From Sulfolobales archaeon HS-7 (lineage in GTDB: Archaea > Thermoproteota > Thermoprotei_A > Sulfolobales > Sulfolobaceae), in NCBI GenBank assembly GCA_019704295.1, contig AP024596.1, positions 765,369 through 829,368 of the forward strand: a stretch of DNA of 64,000 bases, in the 5' to 3' direction. The notes beneath the pieces are model-generated. The model was not told where the DNA came from. It ran no database searches and saw only the letters and a program-made list of their open reading frames with translations. Below, piece after piece: positions 44,054 through 53,879 of the stretch. The number at the start of each line of letters is the position of its first letter. The first letter of the stretch is position 1. Both the position numbers and the translations under genes were made by a program.

Positions 44054-44138
44054 TGCGGGGGATGGGACTTGAACCCACGCAGGTCTACACCATCGGGTCC
44101 TGAGCCCGACCCCTTTGACCAAGCTCGGGCACCCCCGC
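44054..44138 (-). tRNA. tRNA-Leu (anticodon CAG)
   Basis: Class II tRNA on the minus strand: acceptor GCGGGGG/CCCCCGC, discriminator A, anticodon stem TCGGG/CCCGA with loop CTCAGGA, long variable arm TGGTGTAGACCTGC. No intron. A TATA-like ATTTTATATTG (minus strand, near 44155-44168) lies just upstream. The spacer 44139-44451 holds nothing else recognisable. Confidence 0.95.
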
Positions 44139-44451
44139 TCACTATTCAATATAAAATAAAAATATTTATCATTAACTTAGTTAGTGTTATCAGGGACAAT
44201 TCAGGCCTCCTTTCTTGATTACAATAATTCTCTTTAATAATATAATCTTTAACTTAATTATAACTGTTAATCCGTGCTATCAGAGGGTCGTTCACTCATC
44301 AATTGCTAATTCTTTATCAGAAAGTGATTTAAGGTCTTCAATCGCAAAAACTCTCTAATAACTTTTAACGCTGGTAACGTAAAACTCATCAAAGTGTTGT
44401 AAAAGTTGAAATAATATAAAAACCACCAATGAGAAGGATATTATTATAACT

Positions 44452-44988
44452 TCATTTACGTTCTAATGGTTTATCAGTGCCAGCTATTTCCTTTAATCTA
44501 ATATCGCCACCAATAAGTTTTACATATTTGACTACAAACTCTGGAACAGCTTCTATCCAAGACGGATCAGAGATAATTATTTGCTTTCGAATTAAAGTGG
44601 AATTATATTTTTCTCTATTATATAGGGGTGGTTCAAGTACGTCAAAGTCAGCTTCTCTAAATAGCCTATTGACTAAAGGATTTCTAGCAATAACAGCATT
44701 AAATTTTGGTACGTACATCTTTACATGATAAACCCATACACCATTCATTAAAATATCTGGGATCGGTATTAGTATTACCCTATCAGCGGGAATCTTTTGT
44801 TCTCTTAATGTACCGTTAATCATTTCTATTCTTTCTCCGGCTGTGAACGGATTACTAAGAGTGTGACTCTCTTGAGCACTACCAATTAGAACTATTAGCT
44901 CATCAACTCGTTCAAGTCCCCACTTTATTACGTTCATATGCCCTAAATGAAATGGCTGAAATCTTCCTGGGTATATTCCTCTATACAT
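44452..44988 (-). CDS. nadM: Nicotinamide-mononucleotide adenylyltransferase
   Basis: Makes NAD from NMN and ATP. 178 aa archaeal Nad[17 protein letters not shown] (HxGH), [20 protein letters not shown], and NSTLIRKQI (the ISTxxR-like motif). Overlaps the upstream SAM hydrolase gene by 46 nt; last of a three-gene overlapping unit CYTH-SAM hydrolase-nadM. Confidence 0.95.
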   Translation of the reverse strand: MYRGIYPGRFQPFHLGHMNVIKWGLERVDELIVLIGSAQESHTLSNPFTAGERIEMINGTLREQKIPADRVILIPIPDILMNGVWVYHVKMYVPKFNAVIARNPLVNRLFREADFDVLEPPLYNREKYNSTLIRKQIIISDPSWIEAVPEFVVKYVKLIGGDIRLKEIAGTDKPLERK

Positions 44989-45737
44989 ATTTCGTCACCC
45001 TCTTTTACGTTTAAAACATTAGCCGCACTATCTTCTCTTAATCCAATCTCTAAAAAACCGTAACCGTTTTCATATACTAATAATTCTCCCCTTCCAGCAT
45101 ATCCAAAGGACTTAACTTGTTTTACCTTTACCTCGTTATCTTTTATTAGAACTCTACTAATGTGATTTACAACTGAAAAAGGAATATTTGTAGCAACGTT
45201 TCCAAAATGATCTATAAACACAACTCTACCTAAATGTTTATTTTTCTCTTTACTGTATTGGAACGGAATCTTTTCTATCTTAGTAAGTTTTTCACCAAAT
45301 ATTTCCATCGACAAACCTAGACTAAGAAAAGCAGAGGCTACAGCGAATATATCCCTACCATGAAAAGTATTTGATATAGAATGAGACAAATACAAGTTAC
45401 TATTAGTGAAATTTCTTATTTCTACTATCTTATCATGATTAGCTGCCCAGCTTAAGACGCCGTTATCCGGACCAACAAAGTAATAGTTTTTAGTTTTGAC
45501 TATTATAGCCTTTCGGGAAGTACCAACACCAGGGTCTACTACTACAGTAAATATAGTCTTTCTCGGAAAATATTTGAAACTAGTATATAACTGGTAGGCT
45601 GCAGCTATTACATTAAAATTTTTTGATTGAGGAGTTATAAACTCTACATTAGCGTAAGGATTTAGTTTCTTTATTGTTGCTACTACAACTCCGTTATAGT
45701 TATCGGTTACTCCAAAATCAGTGAGAACTGCTATCAT
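44943..45737 (-). CDS. SAM hydroxide adenosyltransferase (DUF62)
   Basis: 264 aa. [42 protein letters not shown] and [14 protein letters not shown] are the signature blocks of the DUF62/SAM-chlorinase-fluorinase family; archaeal members hydrolyse S-adenosylmethionine to adenosine and methionine. C-terminal beta-barrel ends [20 protein letters not shown]. Overlaps the CYTH gene by 20 nt and nadM by 46 nt. Confidence 0.93.
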   Translation of the reverse strand: MIAVLTDFGVTDNYNGVVVATIKKLNPYANVEFITPQSKNFNVIAAAYQLYTSFKYFPRKTIFTVVVDPGVGTSRKAIIVKTKNYYFVGPDNGVLSWAANHDKIVEIRNFTNSNLYLSHSISNTFHGRDIFAVASAFLSLGLSMEIFGEKLTKIEKIPFQYSKEKNKHLGRVVFIDHFGNVATNIPFSVVNHISRVLIKDNEVKVKQVKSFGYAGRGELLVYENGYGFLEIGLREDSAANVLNVKEGDEICIEEYTQEDFSHFI

Positions 45738-46263
45738 TTTCTAACACCATCTCTAGATACGATCTGTATTCTATCACCCCATTAATATTTAAAGCATATA
45801 ACATCTCTTTGGCTAATTCCAGTAACTCTTTATCATTATTTGAAGGACTTTCGAATTCAATGAAATGCCCTAAATTATCCACTTCGTCAAGAGAGATTAT
45901 AACATCTTTGTACGCAAAATTTTTTCTATATTTCTTGACTACCGCTTTTATATAATAACCTAATTTTCCTAATATCTCTATCATCTTTTCGCTTGAATCA
46001 ATTCTTACGGTTATTTCTTCCCTAATCTTAGGTTCCCTCGACACCTTAGGTCCCTTATAAGTTAATTCAATTTTCTCATTAGTTTTTCTTACTCTGAGGG
46101 CATCATCTAGGCGTCTAAAGTCGTGAAAATCGGAATTGAAATAGTAATCGATCTGGATTTCATCATTCAAGTATTCTGCAATCTCCTTGAGGCGCTCTCC
46201 TAAAGACTCTAAACTCTGTGGGCTATATATTCTATATTTAACCTCCCTTTCGATATAGTTCAT
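45718..46263 (-). CDS. CYTH-domain protein (CyaB/ThTPase-like)
   Basis: 181 aa from the ATG at 46263 (MNYIEREVKYRI). EREVKYRI is the ExExK motif of the CYTH tunnel fold; DALRVRKTNEKIELTYKGPK and FIEFESP continue it. CYTH enzymes act on organic triphosphates (adenylate cyclase type IV, thiamine triphosphatase, inorganic triphosphatase). The frame extends to 46284, but that would overlap the divergent ATG at 46270, and a TATA box (TTTTATATC, minus strand, 46285-46294) fits a leaderless start at 46263. Confidence 0.85.
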   Translation of the reverse strand: MNYIEREVKYRIYSPQSLESLGERLKEIAEYLNDEIQIDYYFNSDFHDFRRLDDALRVRKTNEKIELTYKGPKVSREPKIREEITVRIDSSEKMIEILGKLGYYIKAVVKKYRKNFAYKDVIISLDEVDNLGHFIEFESPSNNDKELLELAKEMLYALNINGVIEYRSYLEMVLENDSSSH

Positions 46264-46294
46264 TGATATATGAAACGTTATCAAGATATAAAAG
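46233..46294. promoter_or_regulatory. Interleaved divergent promoters
   Basis: Minus-strand TATA TTTTATATC (46285-46293) is centred about 27 nt before the CYTH ATG at 46263 and lies inside the RNA methyltransferase frame. Plus-strand TATATTTAA (46233-46241) is about 33 nt before the methyltransferase ATG at 46270 and lies inside the CYTH gene. Start codons are 6 bp apart. Confidence 0.55.
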
Positions 46295-47277
46295 ACCTAA
46301 TTGGAGTGCTTAGATCCTCAGAGTTATCAAAACAGCTAGCTATAAAGTTCGATTTTAGAGATTATATGATCGAAAGATATCTGAGGATGTTTGGAAAGGA
46401 TGAGACACTAGAGTTCTTAAATAGCTGTAGTATTCCTCTTAGTAAAAGCATTCGATGTAACGATTTGAAAGTGGAATGCGGGAGGTTAGTGGAAGCAATG
46501 AGAAAAAAGGGATTTGTTTTAACTAAAGTTAAATGGATTCCACATGGATATATTATTGAGAAGAAGCCTGCACGTCCATCTCTTGGAGCTACAATTGAGT
46601 ATCTCATGGGTTACTACTACATTCAGGGACTTGCTTCAATGATTCCTGCATATCTTTTAGAACCTGCCGAGACGGATTTCATTTTAGATATGGCGGCGGC
46701 CCCTGGAGGAAAAACTACTCAAATAGGTCAACTTATGAAAAATAGGGGTAATATTCTGGCTATAGAGAAGTCAAAGAGCAGGGCTAGAGCTCTTAGAGAA
46801 AATCTTAGAAGAATGGGGATTGAAAACGTCGTGGTATTAAGAAGTGATGTTGAAGTTGTAACAAAATTAGGTATACAGTTTAGTAAAATACTTCTCGACG
46901 CACCCTGTACTGCTGAGGGCTTAATACCTATTAAACCCGAAAGACGTAAAAGTCGTTCGTTTGACGATATACTATATTTAAATAAAGTACAAACTAGATT
47001 AATAGATATTGCATCTTCTGTCCTTAAGGAAGGTGGAAGATTAGTCTATTCAACTTGTTCTATAGGAGTAGAGGAAAATGAAGCGGTAATAGAATACGCA
47101 ATATCAAAATACAATTATAAGATTCTGAATTTTACTACATTTCCGTCGTCAAAAGGTATAGTAGAATATGGCGATGTAAAATTTTCTGATGAAATAGAGA
47201 AGTGTATGAGGTTTTATCCTCATAAACAAGGTACTGAGGGTTTTTTTATATGTGTACTTGAGAAGGAGGAAAAATGA
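46270..47277 (+). CDS. NOL1/NOP2/Sun-type RNA m5C methyltransferase
   Basis: 335 aa. An N-terminal PUA-like/RNA-binding part is followed by the methyltransferase: ILDMAAAPGGKTTQIGQLM (SAM site), LLDAPCTAEGL (motif IV, PC), and VYSTCSIGVEENEAVI (motif VI, TC catalytic cysteine). Target may be tRNA or rRNA. An alternative start at 46366 has a TATAAAG 20 nt upstream, but conserved residues begin earlier. Followed after 3 nt by the Nip7-like gene. Confidence 0.92.
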   Translation: MKRYQDIKDLIGVLRSSELSKQLAIKFDFRDYMIERYLRMFGKDETLEFLNSCSIPLSKSIRCNDLKVECGRLVEAMRKKGFVLTKVKWIPHGYIIEKKPARPSLGATIEYLMGYYYIQGLASMIPAYLLEPAETDFILDMAAAPGGKTTQIGQLMKNRGNILAIEKSKSRARALRENLRRMGIENVVVLRSDVEVVTKLGIQFSKILLDAPCTAEGLIPIKPERRKSRSFDDILYLNKVQTRLIDIASSVLKEGGRLVYSTCSIGVEENEAVIEYAISKYNYKILNFTTFPSSKGIVEYGDVKFSDEIEKCMRFYPHKQGTEGFFICVLEKEEK

Positions 47278-47280
47278 GAA

Positions 47281-47787
47281 ATGATATTTAGGAAAATGAC
47301 CACTGCAGAGGTTAGGGATATTATAAAACAAATCGAGAAGAGCTATTTATGTAATTTAGGGGATATGGTAGATAACAATGATTTCTACCTAAGTGATATG
47401 AAAACCGCCGTGATATATTTCTATAGTAAAAAATTCTCAGAGAACGTTGATTTAATAATTGAAAAAAGTAGATCGATTAATTTACATCCTCTGTTCATTG
47501 GGGGGATTTTTGCATATAAGAGGGGACGTATATGGGAGCCAGATCTAGATGTAGGGCAACTTTTAGTCAATAAGTGTGGTAACGTAATAAGGCTAAATGA
47601 ACAACTAATATATAAGTTTCTATATGGAAAAGAATTACTTATCAAAGAAACTTTTAATTTTGCAAAGGGAATAGTAGTTGACTATAACATGAAGTTTATG
47701 GGATACGCATCACTTAGGAAAGTTAAGAATATGACTAAACTTATTCCTGAGAATGATCTAGGCTATTATCTGCGTAGTGGACATTGA
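47281..47787 (+). CDS. Nip7-like PUA-domain protein
   Basis: 168 aa. The C-terminal PUA part (VNKCGNVIRLNEQLIYKFLY, GKELL, GIVVDYNMKFMGYAS) and N-terminal alpha/beta part (YLSDMKTAVIYFYSKKF, PLFIGGIFAYKRGR) fit the archaeal Nip7 pre-ribosomal factor. It is co-transcribed with the m5C methyltransferase, supporting a role in rRNA maturation. Confidence 0.75.
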   Translation: MIFRKMTTAEVRDIIKQIEKSYLCNLGDMVDNNDFYLSDMKTAVIYFYSKKFSENVDLIIEKSRSINLHPLFIGGIFAYKRGRIWEPDLDVGQLLVNKCGNVIRLNEQLIYKFLYGKELLIKETFNFAKGIVVDYNMKFMGYASLRKVKNMTKLIPENDLGYYLRSGH

Positions 47788-48267
47788 GATCAAACACAAC
47801 TTGCCCTAAATAATACTTCCTTAAATTTTGCATAACTCATGTTAATGGTCTCCTAAAACGTTGATAATGGAATTGTCGACTTTCCATTTCATTGAGAAAA
47901 AAATGGAATTTCTCAAAAACACAGAAAAGTACCGTAGCAAATTTCCCTATAGTAAAACTACTTCTTTTGTATAACTATCTGAGAGTTTTTTATTTAAAAA
48001 ATCTCTAGAAAATAATATTATATTTTTAGCTACTCTTATAAAAATATTTAGTTGATTTCCTAAAGTATTAAGCAATATCAACTTCTAGTTAAATAACTAA
48101 AATAAAATTAATTTCTATAAAAATATGAGAAATATTACTACGTAACTTCAGAATTCGTCTTATATGAAATAATCTTATACAATAAAGAAATGATAGTATC
48201 GGTTAGCTAACACTAAATATATAACTTCTACGGGCACATTAATATTATATTTAAGTAGTGATAAGTA
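47788..48267. other. Spacer with the radA promoter
   Basis: 480 nt, very AT-rich, no gene visible. TTATATTTAA at 48244-48253 is the probable TATA box of radA, about 20 nt before its ATG, indicating a leaderless message. Confidence 0.5.
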
Positions 48268-49245
48268 ATGGGAGAGAAGAGCGAAACGCGAGAGAAGAAA
48301 ATTAAAAGCGTATCCGATTTATCTGGCATAGGTCCTACTACCCTTTCTAAACTTATTGAACAGGGATATTCATCATTGGAATCGATTGCTATAGCTACTC
48401 CACAAGATCTCAGCGCTGCTGCGGGAATACCAATTACTGTAGCTCAGAAGATAATTAAAGAGGCGCGAGAAGCACTAGATATAAGGTTCAAAACTGCTTT
48501 GGAATTAAAACAGGAACGTCAAAATATTAAGAAAATAACAGTAGGTAGCCAAAGTCTAGACGGTCTATTAGGAGGAGGAATAGAGACTCGAACAATGACC
48601 GAATTTTTTGGTGAATACGGTTCTGGTAAGACGCAGATATGTCTACAATTAAGCGTAAATGTGCAACTTCCCAACGATAAGGGAGGATTGGAGGGAAAAG
48701 CGGTTTATATCGACACTGAAGGAACATTCAGATGGGAAAGAATAGAGGCTATTGCTAGGGGTTCTGGTCTCGATACGGACACCGTTATGAATAATATAAT
48801 GTACATTCGCGCTGTAAACAGCGATCATCAGATAGCTATTGTGGACGAACTTCAGGATATGATTGTAAAAGACCCGTCAATTAAATTAGTTATAGTTGAT
48901 TCTGCGACTTCGCATTTTAGGGCAGAATACGCAGGAAGGGAGAACCTTGCTGTTAGGCAACAGAAATTGAACAGACATCTTCATCAGCTTATAAGGCTTT
49001 CTGAAATATATGATTTAGCGGTAGTAATAACGAATCAGGTTATGGCAAGACCAGACATGTTTTATGGAGATCCCACGCAGGCTGTTGGGGGACATACACT
49101 ATATCATGCGCCGGGAGTAAGGATCCAGTTAAAGAAAAGCAGAGGAAATAAAAGAATAGCTAGAGTAGTTGACGCGCCGCATTTACCAGAAGGAGAGGCA
49201 GTTTTCGTAATAACCGAAGAGGGAATAAGAGACGTAGAAGAGTAG
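48268..49245 (+). CDS. radA: DNA repair and recombination protein RadA
   Basis: Archaeal RecA/Rad51 recombinase, 325 aa. N-terminal helix-hairpin-helix ([17 protein letters not shown]), Walker [10 protein letters not shown], the [14 protein letters not shown] block, Walker [17 protein letters not shown], and L2-region [16 protein letters not shown]. Full length. Monocistronic with its own leaderless promoter. Confidence 0.97.
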   Translation: MGEKSETREKKIKSVSDLSGIGPTTLSKLIEQGYSSLESIAIATPQDLSAAAGIPITVAQKIIKEAREALDIRFKTALELKQERQNIKKITVGSQSLDGLLGGGIETRTMTEFFGEYGSGKTQICLQLSVNVQLPNDKGGLEGKAVYIDTEGTFRWERIEAIARGSGLDTDTVMNNIMYIRAVNSDHQIAIVDELQDMIVKDPSIKLVIVDSATSHFRAEYAGRENLAVRQQKLNRHLHQLIRLSEIYDLAVVITNQVMARPDMFYGDPTQAVGGHTLYHAPGVRIQLKKSRGNKRIARVVDAPHLPEGEAVFVITEEGIRDVEE

Positions 49246-49288
49246 TCGTTATTTTAAATCACAGAGAATAAAAGTTAGGTTTGTGGGT

Positions 49289-50020
49289 TCAGAAAGGAGC
49301 TAACATTTTATGATTCCGTTTTTTGAGTTCACTTAAACGGTTAATTATCTGCTGTTCATTCCTTAGTGTAGATACTATAACCGGTATCGATTCTATTTCG
49401 GATAAATATAAAGCAAGGTAATCAAGTTTTAGGGGCGAGTGAAGAGCTATAGCTTTTGGCTTTATAGGGGCAACTTTAGCCGCCACTAAAGGGGAGCGAC
49501 CCGATGTAACTTTGGTGAAAATTAATATTCTGCCCACAGTATAGCCTAAAAATTGATAAAACTCATTACCGCTAAGCGTAGTAATTGATTTGATACTATC
49601 AGCTATAATATATCCAAAGAACTTTTCGTCGGGAACGAAAGAGTTTACTGGAATACCATCTAGCGCAATAATTAATTCGCTGAACGATATAGGTGGGTAA
49701 AAGTCTCCCATATCGATAATATAATTAAGGTTTACGCTAAACGTTTTCATTAATTCTTTAACTATCGGGAAGCCACGACTCTCGTCAATTCTTATCAAAG
49801 CATTTACATAGCGTCTAAGGAACTTCAATCCAGGAACTCTTCTTCCCCGTTCATAATCTACAATAACAGTCGGTGAAATACCCATAGCTTGCGCTAACTC
49901 TGTTTGACTTACGTCAAATATTTTTCTCCATTTGCGTAGGGCTTCATTAGCTTCCTCAGCATAACATATGTTACCCAAAATTCTTTCGCTAACTACTTGT
50001 ATGAAGTATTCCTTACTCAT
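49289..50020 (-). CDS. XRE-family HTH regulator (COG1709-like)
   Basis: 243 aa from the ATG at 50020 (MSKEYFIQVV). The HTH is WRKIFDVSQTELAQAMGI with SPTVIVDYERGRRVPGLKFL; the remaining 170 residues form an archaea-specific domain with no visible ligand motif. The longer start at 50044 falls within the TATA-like ATTATATTTAT, so it is rejected. It diverges from tRNA-Pro, whose promoter shares this 40-bp region. Confidence 0.8.
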   Translation of the reverse strand: MSKEYFIQVVSERILGNICYAEEANEALRKWRKIFDVSQTELAQAMGISPTVIVDYERGRRVPGLKFLRRYVNALIRIDESRGFPIVKELMKTFSVNLNYIIDMGDFYPPISFSELIIALDGIPVNSFVPDEKFFGYIIADSIKSITTLSGNEFYQFLGYTVGRILIFTKVTSGRSPLVAAKVAPIKPKAIALHSPLKLDYLALYLSEIESIPVIVSTLRNEQQIINRLSELKKRNHKMLAPF

Positions 50021-50057
50021 TAATTTTTTAGAGTGGATATACATAAATATAATTAGA

Positions 50058-50132
50058 GGGTCCGTAGTCTAGCCAGGCCAGGATGCGAGGTTCGGGTCCT
50101 CGTGGTCGCGGGTTCAAATCCCGCCGGACCCA
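50058..50132 (+). tRNA. tRNA-Pro (anticodon CGG)
   Basis: Acceptor GGGTCCG/CGGACCC, discriminator A, anticodon stem CGAGG/CCTCG with loop TTCGGGT, T-arm GCGGG/CCCGC. No intron. Confidence 0.95.
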
Positions 50133-50379
50133 TTTGTTACAAATTCTTAAATTATATATTTTTTATGTAAAATAGCCTTTGCACTTCAGTGTAATTATTA
50201 TTTGAAATTTCTTAATGGTTTCTCAGGCGTCCTCGCGGAAGATAAGCTCAACTCTCCTTAACCTTCATCCCTACTTTTTAGAATAGGGGGACGAACTCTA
50301 AATTTAGCTTATTTAGACCTTAACCTAATTATTATCCTTGAGTAAAAATAGAGCGTTATCCTTTAACGCATAATAGACT

Positions 50380-50550
50380 TCTTTAGTGAGCTATTCAGGT
50401 TTCCATTGCGAGTTGTAATTATAGCAAATAGGGATTAAATAAAGGAAATTGTTAAGTGTGAATCTTTACCTAGTCCATACCATTATATTCAATTAAATTC
50501 ATTCTATTTTTTTAATAAACTCAATTCGCAATGAACACATGAGTGGCCCT
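50380..50550 (+). mobile_element. MITE family C copy (C3)
   Basis: Left end TTTCCATTGCGAGTTGTAAT, right end AACTCAATTCGCAATGAACA, giving inverted ends around about 150 bp with no ORF; the internal TTGAATTAAATT-like segment is shared with the other copies. The remainder of 50133-50616 has no recognisable gene. Confidence 0.6.
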
Positions 50551-50616
50551 TAGTTCTCGTTGAGAACAATAATTGGTATTCACTGTTTTTAATACAATTA
50601 TCACCACTAGATTTTT

Positions 50617-50707
50617 TGGGCCCGCTGGGATTCGAACCCAGGACCACCCGGTCTCCCGTTCTATTAGAATATGAGCCGGGCGCTCTACCGAGCTGAGCTA
50701 CGGGCCC
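50617..50707 (-). tRNA. tRNA-Met, elongator (anticodon CAT), with 17-nt intron
   Basis: On the minus strand: acceptor GGGCCCG/CGGGCCC, discriminator A, anticodon stem CCCGG/CCGGG. The loop CTCATA is interrupted after position 37 by TTCTAATAGAACGGGAG (50653-50669), the canonical 37/38 intron site. The anticodon stem is not the GGG/CCC type of initiators, so this is the elongator. A TATA-like CTTTTATTAAG lies upstream near 50732. Confidence 0.93.
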
Positions 50708-50929
50708 TCCTCAATACATTACATGCATTACTTAATAAAAGTTTTTGACCAGTCTTGTTTCGCCAAAAAATCTCACGCTTATAAGATATTATTAGGGTAA
50801 CTTATACATAGAAATATAGGATTAAGTCAACTTAAGAGACATAACAATGTGATATGTTTAGTCGAAATCTGCTACATTTTACAAGTTAATGATAATAAAC
50901 ACAAGAAGTTCTGAATTTACCTCACGAGG

Positions 50930-52120
50930 TTAAAGCAAGGTACATAGTCGACCTTGTAGCCTGAAAACGCCTAGAGGAGGTTGACGAACTGGTCAAACGC
51001 TAGGGGCTTTTCTCCTAGTGGCTTAAAGTTAAACGAGAGGAAGAGGTAAAAGTTCCACGCAGTGTCTAGGAGCGCGTAGATCAGGTAGAGGTGTTTGCAT
51101 AACCTCCTGATGAGTTCTATCCTTGCTTTCCTCGTCTTGAACCCTTCCTCTACGCCTCGACCTGTAGGTCTTGGCTAACTCGTAGGGATCTTCCTTGATG
51201 TTGGTCACGAAAACGAAGTGCGTTAGTTTCCCCTTATGTTTCACGTAAATCACGTCGTAATAGTCCCTCGTACTCTAGCCTTCTATAAGCAACGTAAGTT
51301 CTATCCTTAACCGTGTGGTATTTCACGGTAAGGGGCTGGGTAAAGAGTTCCTTAACTCCTTTCAGGTAGCTCTTCCCTCTGATCACCGCTTTTGCGGGTA
51401 ACTCCTTGAGGATCTCGAGGTTGAGGAATCCAACGTCTGCTACAATGTAACTCAAGTTGACGTATTGCAAAGCCTTATTGAGAACTCTTGAAGAAACTCA
51501 GAGGGCTTTTGATCCCCTCGAGCTGCGAATGGGTAACCACGTTGCACCTCACGGGAGACAAGGGATCAGCAGATCTAACCTTTCCCGAGAAGAGTTCGTC
51601 CTCTACCCCCTTCTCTTCCTTTTCTCCCACCCTCAGGAAGGTCTCGTCGAATCCCAGCACAATCTTCTCAGAGAAGATCGAGCTCAGCTCCCAGAACTCT
51701 AAGGTTTTACCCAAGAGTTCCCCTAGCTTTTTCCCTTGTCTTACAAGGGATATGTAGTCCTTCCCTCTATTCCCCAAGAGGAGGGATTTAATCCTTCCGA
51801 TAATGTCACGAAATTAGAGAAAATCTTCTTGAACACTTCCTTTGCTATTAGCGAGGGATCTGTCCTTCACTAGTTTGGTTCTCCTTATACCAAGGCTTGG
51901 GAAGTCCCTCGCTTAAAATTTAACGTCCTCATTTCTACCCACTTTATAACATACAAGGTATTACCACGCGTGTAAAAACTAGGTTACACACCTTTTACTG
52001 AGATAAAAATTGTTCCTTTCTCCACTTTAGCCGAAATTTAGCGAATTTCTACTCTCTTAAGCGGAATTTTCCCCTGTTTTAGAAATTGTCTCATTTTTAG
52101 TAAAATTTATTAAACACGAC
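50930..52120 (-). pseudogene. IS relic family A (IS4-like), longest copy (A4)
   Basis: Transposase pieces on the minus strand: GKDYISLVRQGKKLGELLG, VLGFDETFLRVGEK (first Asp), YIVADVGFLNLEILKEL (second Asp), TYVAYRRLEYEGL, HFVFVTNIKEDPYELAKTYR with SRRRGR (Y-R-x-R region of IS4-type enzymes), and RIELIRRLCKHLYLIYALLD to the C-terminus. Frame changes occur near 51470, 51240 and 51130. The upstream non-coding end (51885-52110) is shared with the other family A relics. It is inactive but nearly complete in length. The spacer 50708-50929 shows no gene. Confidence 0.8.
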
Positions 52121-52223
52121 CGACTCGATGTGAACTTGCAATGTCCCAATGCGGAATTAACATTGTGCTTGAAGTTGAAGCAAAATATTTATTACTAAAT
52201 GCCCCTTGTAAGTATAAATCTCT

Positions 52224-52631
52224 TTAACTATACCAAAGGTCCAAACCTAAAAATAGCAATCCTAATCCTGACATCAGTCCTGTGAAGCTAAGTACGATCG
52301 ATGATATAATTGTTACTATAGCCATAACAAATACTATTAGCGTATACATATAGCGTAGTCCCATGAAAGAGTATTTCTCTCCGAAGAACAACTCTAAAAT
52401 TTTCTCACTACCAGTAGCTGCAAAGAAAATTCTTTCTACTCCCATAATCATCCCTGCAAAGAATATTATTGTAAGATATGATTGAATTGAATAAAATGAG
52501 AAAAACTGTGACATAGGAGGAAGATAGTACCTAATGAAAAGATATCCTCCACTTATCATTAATATACCCGATATTATGCTTACAACTCTTCTCGCCGTAT
52601 TAGTCTTGAAGAGTTTTTTTATTACTTCCAT
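52224..52631 (-). CDS. Small membrane protein, unknown
   Basis: 135 aa from the ATG at 52631 (MEVIKKLFKTNTARR). Four transmembrane helices are evident (VVSIISGILMISGGYLF; SYLTIIFFAGMIMG; YMYTLIVFVMAIVTII; IVLSFTGLMSGLGLLFLGLD). No known domain. It overlaps the end of tatD by 32 nt, so it is translated from the same message. Confidence 0.6.
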   Translation of the reverse strand: MEVIKKLFKTNTARRVVSIISGILMISGGYLFIRYYLPPMSQFFSFYSIQSYLTIIFFAGMIMGVERIFFAATGSEKILELFFGEKYSFMGLRYMYTLIVFVMAIVTIISSIVLSFTGLMSGLGLLFLGLDLWYS

Positions 52632-53418
52632 TTGAGAGTATACCCTCAATATACGTTATAACTCTTCTCCTTTCTTGAAAAGCGGACTCGAGATAATTCC
52701 CTACAAAATGTTTGAAGTTGTTAGTTATCACTTCTGACATTCTTAGGCCGAATTCATTAGACATAAAATCTATAGTATATTTTACGTCACAAGGTTCCCC
52801 TTTTCTTCCTTTTTCAAAGGAGAGATAGGGCGAATCCGTTTCAGTGAGAATTCTATCAATAGGTATATTTTTCATTATATATTGTCTATTTTTATCTCTT
52901 AATATAACAGGAGGAAAAGATATATATCCCCCAATCTCAACGACCTTTAGAGCATCTTTTAGACTTCCTTCATATGCATGTATTGCAAATTTCACGTTAT
53001 ATGAGCGTATAACATTTATGAAGTCACTCATACCTCCCCTAATATGTAGTATTACTGGTCTACTACCCTTATCCGCAATCTCTAATATTTTTTCTAAGAT
53101 CTCTATCTGTTTTTTTCTTAATTCTCTATCCTTTATCCAAAAATAGTCTAGACCAACCTCACTTATGGGTAATTCAAACAGCGGAATTAATTCTAAGGAT
53201 TTCTGAACTGTTATTACATTAGATATATTTTCAGGGTGTATACCTAAAGCAGGTATTAAATTTTCGTTGTTAATATAGTGATATAAAACTCGTAAGTCCG
53301 TCTCATAATCAACTCCAGCATTTATTGCAAGGATTCTGCATTTATTTATTTTACTGACTTCATCATTGGTAAATAAGTGAGTATGAACGTCTATATATAT
53401 ATCGTCTAAGTGTACCAT
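52600..53418 (-). CDS. TatD-family metal-dependent hydrolase
   Basis: 272 aa TIM-barrel. Metal ligands are placed as in TatD: YIDVHTHLF (HxH), ISEVGLDYFW (Glu), VILHIRGG and FAIHAYEG (His), LTETDSPYLSF (Asp). TatD proteins are DNases or other phosphoesterases. The first gene of a two-gene unit with the small membrane protein. Confidence 0.88.
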   Translation of the reverse strand: MVHLDDIYIDVHTHLFTNDEVSKINKCRILAINAGVDYETDLRVLYHYINNENLIPALGIHPENISNVITVQKSLELIPLFELPISEVGLDYFWIKDRELRKKQIEILEKILEIADKGSRPVILHIRGGMSDFINVIRSYNVKFAIHAYEGSLKDALKVVEIGGYISFPPVILRDKNRQYIMKNIPIDRILTETDSPYLSFEKGRKGEPCDVKYTIDFMSNEFGLRMSEVITNNFKHFVGNYLESAFQERRRVITYIEGILSNGSNKKTLQD

Positions 53419-53879
53419 TTAGATAAGATTGTAGTCCTTACGCATTATTAATTTTTAGCAAATTACGTCGCTCGTCGAATTTTACGGTAAGTGGTCATTA
53501 TGTGAACGAGCTTTTTACCCTATAATCCCCCTTCGCCAAAGGTCTAGTGGGTCTGGGTCTATAAACGCTAACGATAATTTTTTAGTTACTCACCTAAAAC
53601 CCACACTTGAAATCATTATGCAATCCTAGCATATAAGGTAAAGGCTCACCGATTTACCATTAATTTGACTAAGACATATTCACATTAATTCTTCCATTAG
53701 TGGCTATTATTAAGGAAACTCGTAACAAAACCTTATGCCGTCAGAAATAGAAACATACAGAACGCAATTTCCGTTTGTAGGCGGATTCTAGGAAACCGTT
53801 TAATAGCAATGAAATGAGGTAGCGGAGTTAGTTTTATGTTCTTCAAATAGTTATATACTCAAAGTTAACTAGTGAGGTA
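53419..53879 (+). promoter_or_regulatory. Spacer with the SBDS-exosome operon promoter
   Basis: About 460 nt with no gene visible. TATATA at 53852-53857 is centred 26 nt before the GTG at 53880, the spacing expected for a leaderless transcript starting at that codon. Confidence 0.5.

Noticed and set aside
43985..44218. 77-codon frame across the two tRNA genes
   Set aside because: It is the tRNA-Thr and tRNA-Leu sequences read through as protein.
53520..53600. GC-richer patch suspected to be a small RNA gene
   Set aside because: No C/D boxes, H/ACA hairpins or stable fold could be recognised by eye.
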